Assembly: GCA_036001225.1 (NCBI GenBank)
Contig: DASYUM010000054.1
Location: 1-6,481, forward strand
Direction: 5' to 3'
DNA from: DASYUM01 sp036001225
Lineage (GTDB): Bacteria > Methylomirabilota > Methylomirabilia > Rokubacteriales > DASRDR01
DNA length: 6,481 bases
In this document: piece by piece, positions 1 through 4,654 of the stretch
Position numbering within the stretch: position 1 is the first letter of the stretch
How the letters are laid out: each line of letters starts with the position of its first letter
The notes under the pieces: generated by a model
Databases searched by the model: none
Seen by the model: only the letters and a program-made list of their open reading frames with translations
What the model was told of the DNA's origin: nothing
Translations under genes and position numbers: made by a program

Positions 1-1
1 G

Positions 2-409
2 CCGGTGCTCCGGCGGATCGCGCGCTACGCCGACGCCTGGGTCCCCCACTCCTCGGCGACTCCGGAGATGGTCGAGCGCGACTGGGCGGTCATCGAGCGG
101 GTGGCGCCGGAGTTCGGGCGGAAGGCGGCCGACATCGGCGTTGTCTACTCGAACTTCGTCCACGTGCTCGGCCAGGGGGAGCGGCCGGAGGCGGCGGCGG
201 CGCGCTTCGCCACCTTCTCGGGCATGGACCTCGACTACTGGCGCGAGCACTACCTCCTGGGTGAAGCCGAGGCCGTCGCCGAGCGGATCACCCGGCGCAT
301 CGCCGCCGTCGGCGGCCGCGTGGACTGGGTCGTGCTGAACCCGGTGGACTGGGACTCCGAGCAGCTCGAGCGCCTGGCCGCCGAGGTGCTCCCGCGCGTC
401 TCCGGCTGA
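2..409 (+). CDS. Luciferase-like (LLM class) flavin/F420-dependent oxidoreductase, C-terminal part
   Basis: This is the last ~135 residues of a gene whose beginning lies left of the window. The frame is open from base 2 and ends in TGA at 407-409. The stretch RIARYADAWVPHSS matches the 'R.a..gDgW.p' segment near the C-terminal strands of the luciferase-like TIM barrel. The later LLGEAEAVAERI segment matches the 'G.pe.vaeri' helix, and the protein finishes with a short helix (SEQLERLAAEVLP), as is common in this family. Family members are usually 280-350 residues, so more than half is missing. They are cytoplasmic and use reduced FMN or F420 to oxidise or reduce small organic substrates. The substrate cannot be told, because the cofactor- and substrate-selective N-terminal half is not visible. 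A separate promoter follows it, so it is probably not co-transcribed with mrp. Confidence 0.82.
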   Translation, partial: PVLRRIARYADAWVPHSSATPEMVERDWAVIERVAPEFGRKAADIGVVYSNFVHVLGQGERPEAAAARFATFSGMDLDYWREHYLLGEAEAVAERITRRIAAVGGRVDWVVLNPVDWDSEQLERLAAEVLPRVSG

Positions 410-443
410 GGCGCGGCGCATCCGGCCGTGGCCGCCCGTTTGC

Positions 444-472
444 TTGACCGGGTCTGACCCCTCCCGTATAGT
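444..472 (+). promoter_or_regulatory. Sigma70-type promoter for mrp, giving a nearly leaderless mRNA
   Basis: The -35 box TTGACC (444-449) and -10 box TATAGT (467-472) are separated by exactly 17 bp and match the consensus at 5/6 positions each. Counting from the -10 box, transcription should start near A479, only about 3 nt before the mrp ATG at 482. No Shine-Dalgarno sequence precedes that ATG, which fits leaderless initiation. The spacer contains a perfect 11-bp palindrome, GGGTC-T-GACCC (450-460), which could be an operator or chance. The rest of the 410-481 gap shows nothing else. Confidence 0.72.
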
Positions 473-481
473 GATGACACG

Positions 482-1615
482 ATGTCATTTTTTGGCGGGA
501 AATCAACGAGCACGGTGACCGAGGAGACGATTCTCGGCGCGCTGCGCGGCATTCAGGACCCCGAGCTGGGCGGCGACATCGTGAGCCGGGGCCTGGTCAA
601 GGGGCTCACCATCGAGGGCGGCACCGTCGCCTTCACCCTCGAGTTCACCACCCAGTCGGCGACCACCAAGGTGGACATCCACAGTCGGGCCCGCAAGGCG
701 GTCGCCGCGCTGCCCGGGGTCACCGAGGCCAAGGTGGCGCTCGCCCCGGCGCGCCCGCGGACGGCCGCCCCCGCCGGTCACGGCGCCCCCGCCGGTCACG
801 GCGCCGCCGCCCCCGCCCCCGAGGCGCTCGTCCCCGAGGTGAAGCACACCATCGCGGTGTCGTCGGGGAAGGGCGGAGTGGGAAAGTCCACCGTCGCCGT
901 CAACCTCGCCCTCGCCCTCCGGGAGGGCGGAGCCAGCGTGGGTCTGGTGGACGCCGACGTCTACGGCCCCAACATCCCGCTCATGATGGGCGCCCGCGGG
1001 CGGCCGGGGATGTTCAACAACCGGATCATTCCCGTCATCGCCTACGACGTGAAGATCATCTCGATCGGGTTCTTCGTGAAGGAAGGCGATCCCGTGGTCT
1101 GGCGAGGCCCGATGATCCACACCGCGATCCAGCAGTTCTTGCGGGACGTGGAGTGGGGCGAGCTGGACTACCTGATCTTCGACATGCCGCCCGGCACCGG
1201 CGATGCCCAGCTCTCGCTGTCCCAGGCCCTGCCGCTCTCGGGCGCCGTGATGGTGACGACGCCCCAGGACGTCTCCCTCCTCGACGTCCGCAAGGCCCTG
1301 GCCATGTTCCGCAAGATGAACGTGCCGCTCCTCGGCATCGTGGAAAACATGGCCGGGTTCGAGTGCCCCCACTGTCGGCAGGTGACGCCGATCTTCGGCG
1401 AGGGCGGGGCCCGGAAGCTGGCCGAGGAGTTCGGCGTGCCGGTCCTCGGCTCGGTCCCCCTCGATCTCGAGACCCGCGTCGGCGGGGACACCGGCGCGCC
1501 GATCGTGGTCGCCCGGCCACAGTCGGCGCCGGCCGAGACCTTCCGGCAGATCGCCAGCGCCGTGACCGAGCGGGTGGCGACCTTGTCGGTGCTCAAGCTC
1601 CCCACGATCAGCTAG
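482..1615 (+). CDS. mrp: Mrp/ApbC-family Fe-S cluster carrier P-loop ATPase
   Basis: A 377-residue protein, the usual length for a one-chain Mrp/ApbC (Nbp35-like) ATPase, a cytoplasmic scaffold or carrier that transfers [4Fe-4S] clusters to apo-proteins. Residues ~12-85 form a MIP18/DUF59 domain (DPELGGDIVSRGLV at 26-39). A Pro/Ala linker (~88-120) carries two APAGHG repeats. The ParA/MinD-type ATPase follows: deviant Walker A GKGGVGKS (129-136, signature Lys130), VDADVYGPN (Asp157/Asp159), switch II FDMPPGTGD (233-241), and the cluster-binding CPHC motif (Cys295, Cys298) that bridges the dimer. The Cys found in the DUF59 domain of many relatives (TTPACP-type segment) is absent here (TTQSAT, Ala60). 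E. coli Mrp as I recall it also lacks that Cys, so this need not mean loss of function. ATG 482 is chosen because no in-frame start lies between the promoter and it. The family assignment is firm; client proteins cannot be inferred. Confidence 0.96.
   Translation: MSFFGGKSTSTVTEETILGALRGIQDPELGGDIVSRGLVKGLTIEGGTVAFTLEFTTQSATTKVDIHSRARKAVAALPGVTEAKVALAPARPRTAAPAGHGAPAGHGAAAPAPEALVPEVKHTIAVSSGKGGVGKSTVAVNLALALREGGASVGLVDADVYGPNIPLMMGARGRPGMFNNRIIPVIAYDVKIISIGFFVKEGDPVVWRGPMIHTAIQQFLRDVEWGELDYLIFDMPPGTGDAQLSLSQALPLSGAVMVTTPQDVSLLDVRKALAMFRKMNVPLLGIVENMAGFECPHCRQVTPIFGEGGARKLAEEFGVPVLGSVPLDLETRVGGDTGAPIVVARPQSAPAETFRQIASAVTERVATLSVLKLPTIS
768..803 (+). repeat. In-frame 18-bp tandem duplication in the mrp linker
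   Basis: Two perfect 18-bp units (768-785 and 786-803) encode APAGHG twice (residues 96-107) in the flexible linker between the DUF59 and ATPase domains. The identity holds at every codon position, so the duplication looks recent or slippage-prone. Because the unit is a multiple of three, copy-number changes would keep the frame. Confidence 0.85.
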
Positions 1616-1680
1616 TGTGCCGGGCCGCTAACCGTCGCATCTCGGCGTCCTCGGTCGTCGGCCCGCCTCAACATCGGGTG

Positions 1681-1729
1681 GCTCGCCCCGGATGGCGGGG
1701 CCCCAGCCCCGCGACATCCGGAGGCTCGC
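1681..1729 (+). repeat. REP-like hairpin repeat, copy 1
   Basis: Imperfect palindrome. Left arm 1688-1700 pairs with right arm 1707-1721 around the loop CCCCAG (1701-1706), with a 2-nt GA bulge at 1713-1714. Outer pairs 1685-1687 with 1723-1725 extend the stem. It aligns without gaps to copy 2 at 41 of 49 positions, including a shared 19-bp identical core (1697-1715). No T-run follows, so it is not an intrinsic terminator. Confidence 0.7.
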
Positions 1730-1765
1730 GTGTGCGGCATACGCCTCGGCGGGCTTTCCGGGTTC

Positions 1766-1814
1766 GCGCGCCTCGGACGGTGGGGCCCCAGCCCCGCGAC
1801 GTCCTGCGGCGCGC
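1766..1814 (+). repeat. REP-like hairpin repeat, copy 2
   Basis: Second copy of the 49-bp hairpin, in the same orientation 85 bp downstream. The loop CCCCAG (1786-1791) and GA bulge (1798-1799) are conserved. The outer stem GCGCGCC (1766-1772) with GGCGCGC (1808-1814) is 7 bp perfect here but interrupted in copy 1. Relative to copy 1, the pair T1693-A1716 is C1778-G1801, a compensatory change, and C1696-G1711 is a T1781-G1796 wobble. Pairing therefore seems to be maintained. Confidence 0.7.
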
Positions 1815-1891
1815 CTTCCTGCGTCCTTGATCTGCTCGGTTCTCGGCCCGGCACGTGAGATCGACGAATTCCTGGCTCGCGGACTGGGGTA

Positions 1892-1895
1892 GAGG
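1892..1895 (+). promoter_or_regulatory. Ribosome binding site that fixes the LON-domain start
   Basis: GAGG lies 7 nt upstream of the TTG at 1903, an ideal spacing. The earlier in-frame GTG at 1855 has no such site and abuts the end of the inverted-repeat element, so the site decides in favour of TTG. Confidence 0.7.
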
Positions 1896-1902
1896 TCAGC
1901 CG

Positions 1903-2559
1903 TTGGCCGAGCTACGCTTGCCGATCTTCCCGCTGCCCGACGTCGTCTTCTTCCCTGACACCGTGCTGCCCCTCCACGTGTTCGAGCCGCGCTACCGCCG
2001 GATGATCGCCGACTGCCTGGCCGGCGACCGGCGGCTCGCCGTGGCCATGCTGCGCCCCGGCTGGGAGCGCGACTACCACGGCCGCCCGCCCGTCCACGCC
2101 GTCGCCGGGGCGGGCGAGATCATTCAGGCGGAGGCGCTGGCCGACGGCCGCTACAACATCCTGCTCGACGGCCAGATGCGCGTCCGGATCGCAGAGGAGC
2201 TGACCGCCGACCAGCCATATCGGCTCGTGCGGGCGCGGCCGCTGGCCGACGTGCTCGCCGCCAACGACGCGGCGTCGCTCGGCGAGCGGCTGGGCATTCT
2301 GCGGGCCGCCTACGCGAAGCTCCTCGATGCGCTCGGCCAGGTGCACGCGGATCTCGTCGGACGCCTGACCGTGGCCGGAGCCGGCCCCGGGGCCGTGATC
2401 GACCGGATCGTCTCGGCGGTGGTGCCCGACGCCGCCGTCCGCCAGCAGATCCTGGAGGCCGTGGACGTCGGCGAGCGGCTCGATCTCGCCACCGTGGCGC
2501 TGTCGGATCTCCTCACCCTCGTGGCGGGCGCCGAGGACGAGGACAGCCGGGACGACTGA
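1903..2559 (+). CDS. Stand-alone LON substrate-binding-domain protein
   Basis: A 218-residue protein starting at TTG 1903, so that it begins MAELRLPIFPL, the typical start of this family. The LON N-terminal/substrate-binding domain (PF02190 type) runs from residue ~4 to ~195. Its hallmark segment LPIFPLPDVVFFPDTVLPLH is at 6-25, followed by VFEPRYRRM, then the usual beta-rich core (GRYNILLDGQMRVRI) and a helical C-terminal half. There is no AAA+ module and no Ser-Lys protease domain, so it is not a Lon protease. The tail is acidic (EDEDSRDD). Stand-alone proteins of this kind are widespread in bacteria, and their role is unclear; binding unfolded or client protein is an inference from the Lon domain. 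It is cytoplasmic, with no signal peptide. It is followed after 12 nt by the PDZ gene and is probably co-transcribed with it. No promoter could be recognised just upstream. Confidence 0.92.
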   Translation: MAELRLPIFPLPDVVFFPDTVLPLHVFEPRYRRMIADCLAGDRRLAVAMLRPGWERDYHGRPPVHAVAGAGEIIQAEALADGRYNILLDGQMRVRIAEELTADQPYRLVRARPLADVLAANDAASLGERLGILRAAYAKLLDALGQVHADLVGRLTVAGAGPGAVIDRIVSAVVPDAAVRQQILEAVDVGERLDLATVALSDLLTLVAGAEDEDSRDD

Positions 2560-2571
2560 GGAATCGCCGCG

Positions 2572-3312
2572 GTGATTTCCGTCGCCCACGCGCTCGGCGG
2601 TACCCGCCCGCGTCGCTGGCCGCTCCGCGCGGCCGCCGTCGTCCTCCTGCTCCTGCTCGCGCTTCCAACGGCTCAGGCGGCGGAGCGCTATGGTTGGCTC
2701 GGCGTGCGCATCCGCGATCTCTCGGAGTCCGAGGCGGAGGAGCTGGCGGTGAAGCTCGGGGTGCGTGAGGGCTACGGCGTGATGATCGCCGAGACCCTGC
2801 CCGATACGCCGGCTCAGGTCGCCGGACTGCGGGCCGGCGACCTGATCGTCGCGATCGAGGGGCGGCCCGTCGTCGAGACTCGCGCCCTCCAGCGGGTCGT
2901 GGGTGCGACCCCGGCCGGCCAGGAGCTGGCGGTGGTCGTGCTCCGCGAGGGTCGGCGCCGGGAGCTGCGGGTGCGGGTGGGGGAGATGCCGGCCGACGCC
3001 GTCGCCGACCGGGTGGCGGCCGAGTTCGGCTTCCTGGTGCGGGACCCGGCCGCCGAGGAGACGGCCGGCGGGGGCCCCCGCCCCGTCGTGGTGGCCGCCG
3101 TGCTCGAGCGGAGCCCCGCGGCCCGCGGCGGCCTCGAGGTCGGCGACCGCATCCTGGCCATCAACGGCACCCCCGCCGCCTCGGTCGAGGCGGCGCGGCG
3201 CGAGCTGCAGAACGCCGCCCTCCGCGACCCGCTTCGGCTCCGGGTCGAGCGCCGGGGCGAGCCGCTGAACCTCGTCCTCCCCCCCGTCCAGGGCACTGGC
3301 CCCGCCCACTGA
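2572..3312 (+). CDS. Secreted tandem-PDZ protein without a protease domain
   Basis: A 246-residue protein starting at GTG 2572; TGAGGA overlapping the preceding stop codon serves as ribosome binding site, suggesting translational coupling. Residues 1-36 are a signal peptide: RPRRWPLR, then an Ala/Val/Leu core, ending TAQA before AE. PDZ domain 1 (~40-132) opens with YGWLGVRIRDLSESEAEEL, as in PDZ1 of DegP/DegQ, and contains GLRAGDLIVAIEGRPV. PDZ domain 2 (~150-238) contains SPAARGGLEVGDRILAINGTP. The pair resembles the C-terminal half of an HtrA/Deg protease, but no trypsin-like domain with a His-Asp-Ser triad is present. It is expected outside the cytoplasmic membrane, binding C-termini or loops of envelope proteins, perhaps as an adaptor or scaffold. 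The precise role is unknown. The recognisable domains make PDZ identity firm; function is inference. Confidence 0.9.
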   Translation: MISVAHALGGTRPRRWPLRAAAVVLLLLLALPTAQAAERYGWLGVRIRDLSESEAEELAVKLGVREGYGVMIAETLPDTPAQVAGLRAGDLIVAIEGRPVVETRALQRVVGATPAGQELAVVVLREGRRRELRVRVGEMPADAVADRVAAEFGFLVRDPAAEETAGGGPRPVVVAAVLERSPAARGGLEVGDRILAINGTPAASVEAARRELQNAALRDPLRLRVERRGEPLNLVLPPVQGTGPAH

Positions 3313-3345
3313 CGGGGCGGGCGGAGCCAACCGCGTTGCCCCTCC

Positions 3346-3375
3346 TTGCGGGGGGCGGGACGCGGGAGATAGAAT
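3346..3375 (+). promoter_or_regulatory. Probable promoter of the TRAP transporter operon
   Basis: A good -10 box TAGAAT (3370-3375) lies 18 bp after a weak -35-like TTGCGG (3346-3351). Transcription would start near 3382, leaving a leader of ~65 nt before the binding-protein ATG. The -35 region sits in a G/C inverted repeat (GCCCC 3338-3342 against GGGGC 3352-3356), which may be an operator or chance in GC-rich DNA. Nothing else was recognised in the 3313-3446 gap apart from the ribosome binding site. Confidence 0.45.
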
Positions 3376-3431
3376 GGCGACGGCTCGTAGGGAACATCGT
3401 CGAGGCCCCGGGCACTTCCACGTCACCGAGC

Positions 3432-3440
3432 AGGAGGAGG
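3432..3440 (+). promoter_or_regulatory. Very strong ribosome binding site of the binding-protein gene
   Basis: AGGAGGAGG ends 6 nt before the ATG at 3447. It is the strongest Shine-Dalgarno in the window and contrasts with the absence of any before dctQ. This fits high production of the binding protein, and it rules out the in-frame upstream extension to TTG 3336. Confidence 0.85.
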
Positions 3441-3446
3441 TCTGAC

Positions 3447-4589
3447 ATGGGCAATCAGCAAGCCACCACCGACGGATCGCGCCGCAAGTTCCTGAGAGGG
3501 GCGGCCGCTGCGGCGACAGGCGCGGCGGCACTGGGCTTCCCGATGGTGGTCAAGGCGCAGGGGCCGATCACGATGCGCTGGCAGAGCACCTGGCCGCAGA
3601 AGGACATCTTCCACGAGTACGCGAACGACTTCGCCAAGAAGGTCAACGACATGACGGGCGGAGACCTCAAGATCGAAGTGCTGCCGGCGGGCGCGGTGGT
3701 GCCGGCCTTCGGCCTGCTCGACGCGGTGTCGAAGGGCACCCTCGACGGCGGCCACGGCGTCCTCGTGTACCACTACGGCAAGCAGACCGCGCTCGCGCTC
3801 TGGGGCTCGGGTCCGGGCTACGGCATGGACGCCAACATGCTGCTGGCCTGGCACAAGTACGGCGGCGGCAAGCAGCTCCTCCAGAAGCTCTACCAGTCGA
3901 TCGGCGCCAACGTCGTGTCCTTCCCCTACGGCCCAATGGCGACCCAGCCGCTCGGCTGGTACAAAAAGCCGATCACCAAGCCCGATGATTTCAAGGGGCT
4001 GAAGTTCCGCACCGTCGGCATCTCGATCGACCTGTTCCAGGGCCTGGGCGCGGCCGTGAACGCACTCCCCGGCGCCGAGATCGTGCCGGCACTCGACCGG
4101 GGCCTCATCGACGCCGCCGAGTTCAACAACGCGACCTCCGACCGCATCCTCGGCTTCGCCGACGTCTCCAAGATCTGCATGCTGCAGAGCTACCACCAGA
4201 ACGCCGAGCAGCTCGAGATCACGTTCAACAAGACCAAGTTTGACGCGCTGCCGGACAAGATGAAGGCGATCATCGAGAACGCCGTGGAGGCGGCCTCGGC
4301 CGACATGTCGTGGAAGTCGGTCGACCGGTACTCGAAGGACTACATCGAGCTGCAGACCAAAGACAAGGTCAAGTTCTACAAGACTCCTGACTCGGTCCTG
4401 AAGCGGCAGCTCGAGATCTACGACCAGGTGGCGGACAAGAAGTCGTCGGACAACCCCATGTTCAAGGAGATTGCCGAGTCGCAAAAGGCCTTCGCCGCCC
4501 GGGCGGTGAAGTGGGATCTCGACACCAACGTCAGCCGGCGTATGGCTTACAACCACTACTTCGGCAAGCCGGCTGCCAAGCAGAGCTAG
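3447..4589 (+). CDS. dctP: Tat-exported TRAP transporter solute-binding protein (TakP/FcbT1-like)
   Basis: A 380-residue periplasmic binding protein of the DctP family (PF03480 type) that captures an organic acid and hands it to DctQM. A twin-arginine signal is clear: SRRKFLRG (11-18), an Ala-rich core, and likely cleavage after VVKA (34-37). The mature part starts ITMRWQSTWP, typical of the TakP/mannitol-chloroaromatic branch. Further family marks are LPAGAVVPAFGLLDAVSKGT (79-98), the YGGG segment (138-141), DFKGLKFR with the invariant anion-binding Arg188, and PGAEIVPALDRGLIDAAEF (208-226). Aligned from memory to R. sphaeroides TakP with a constant offset of 11, the reported ligand/Na+ residues Gln156, Arg177, Glu214, Trp215 and Gln240 become Gln167, Arg188, Glu225, Phe226 and Gln251; only Trp changes. 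A 2-oxo- or hydroxy-acid ligand is therefore plausible but unproven. It is the first gene of the operon and is followed by an intrinsic terminator. Confidence 0.93.
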   Translation: MGNQQATTDGSRRKFLRGAAAAATGAAALGFPMVVKAQGPITMRWQSTWPQKDIFHEYANDFAKKVNDMTGGDLKIEVLPAGAVVPAFGLLDAVSKGTLDGGHGVLVYHYGKQTALALWGSGPGYGMDANMLLAWHKYGGGKQLLQKLYQSIGANVVSFPYGPMATQPLGWYKKPITKPDDFKGLKFRTVGISIDLFQGLGAAVNALPGAEIVPALDRGLIDAAEFNNATSDRILGFADVSKICMLQSYHQNAEQLEITFNKTKFDALPDKMKAIIENAVEAASADMSWKSVDRYSKDYIELQTKDKVKFYKTPDSVLKRQLEIYDQVADKKSSDNPMFKEIAESQKAFAARAVKWDLDTNVSRRMAYNHYFGKPAAKQS

Positions 4590-4611
4590 CCCTCCGTGAC
4601 CTCGTCCGTGC

Positions 4612-4654
4612 AGGCCAGCCATCCGGCGCACGCCGGATGGCTGGCCTCTTTTCT
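4612..4654 (+). terminator. Strong intrinsic terminator between dctP and dctQ
   Basis: A perfect 16-bp stem (4612-4627 with 4632-4647) closes on a GCAC tetraloop and runs into a T-rich tract (TCTTTTCT, 4647-4654). It is 22 nt after the dctP stop. There is no matching A-rich tract on the left, so it works on the + strand only. It lies inside the operon, so it probably lets most transcripts end after dctP while some read through to dctQM. The most upstream plausible dctQ start, ATG 4637, is in its descending arm. Confidence 0.88.

Larger units (their letters stand above)
1617..1854. repeat. Candidate MITE-like element or structured RNA with terminal inverted repeats
   Basis: The gene-free gap between mrp and the LON-domain gene is almost exactly filled by a 238-bp segment bounded by inverted repeats. 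The left arm, 1617-1634, begins GTGCCGGGCCG. The right arm, 1837-1854, is its reverse complement at 16 of 18 positions, with the outer 11 bp perfect. It begins one base after the mrp stop codon. Inside are two direct copies of a long hairpin (1681-1729 and 1766-1814) and a smaller hairpin between them (GCGTGT 1728-1733 with ATACGC 1739-1744). No convincing coding frame or tRNA is seen. A target-site duplication is not clear: only GT at 1615-1616 and 1855-1856, which chance explains. The two readings are a non-autonomous mobile element, or a multibranched RNA closed by an 11+5 bp stem. The remaining 48 bp before the LON-domain start hold only its ribosome binding site. Confidence 0.55.

Noticed and set aside
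424..436. CGGCC-GT-GGCCG palindrome after the luciferase-like gene as a terminator
   Set aside because: The loop is too small and no T-tract follows, so termination there cannot be supported.
503..1372. A 289-codon minus-strand open frame opposite mrp
   Set aside because: His/Gly/Arg-rich shadow translation of a clearly identified Mrp gene.
1153..1830. A + strand frame overlapping the mrp 3' half and running into the intergenic element
   Set aside because: Out of frame with mrp, Arg/Pro/Gly-rich with no domain, and it crosses the hairpin repeats.
1615..1856. GT dinucleotides flanking the inverted-repeat element as a target-site duplication
   Set aside because: A 2-bp match is expected by chance about once in 16 cases and one copy overlaps the mrp stop codon.
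1855..1902. N-terminal extension of the LON-domain protein to GTG 1855
   Set aside because: No ribosome binding site there, the added residues do not look like the family, and TTG 1903 has GAGG at 7 nt and gives the expected N-terminus.
3299..3318. GC hairpin at the end of the PDZ gene (GCCCCG / CGGGGC) as an intrinsic terminator
   Set aside because: Only a 6-bp stem with an 8-nt loop and no T-run after it, which is easily produced by chance in this composition.
3336..3446. Upstream extension of the binding protein to TTG 3336
   Set aside because: It would put ~37 residues before the Tat motif and run across the promoter and the strong ribosome binding site at 3432-3440.
1912..3531. A 539-codon open frame on the minus strand opposite the LON-domain, PDZ and start of the dctP genes
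   Set aside because: It is antisense to three well-supported genes, its translation is low-complexity (Arg/Gly/His/Pro) with no recognisable domain, and long antisense frames are expected in DNA this GC-rich.
3423..4631. A 402-codon minus-strand open frame opposite dctP
   Set aside because: It mirrors the binding-protein codons, shows no domain and no ribosome binding site that I could see, and dctP has full family support.
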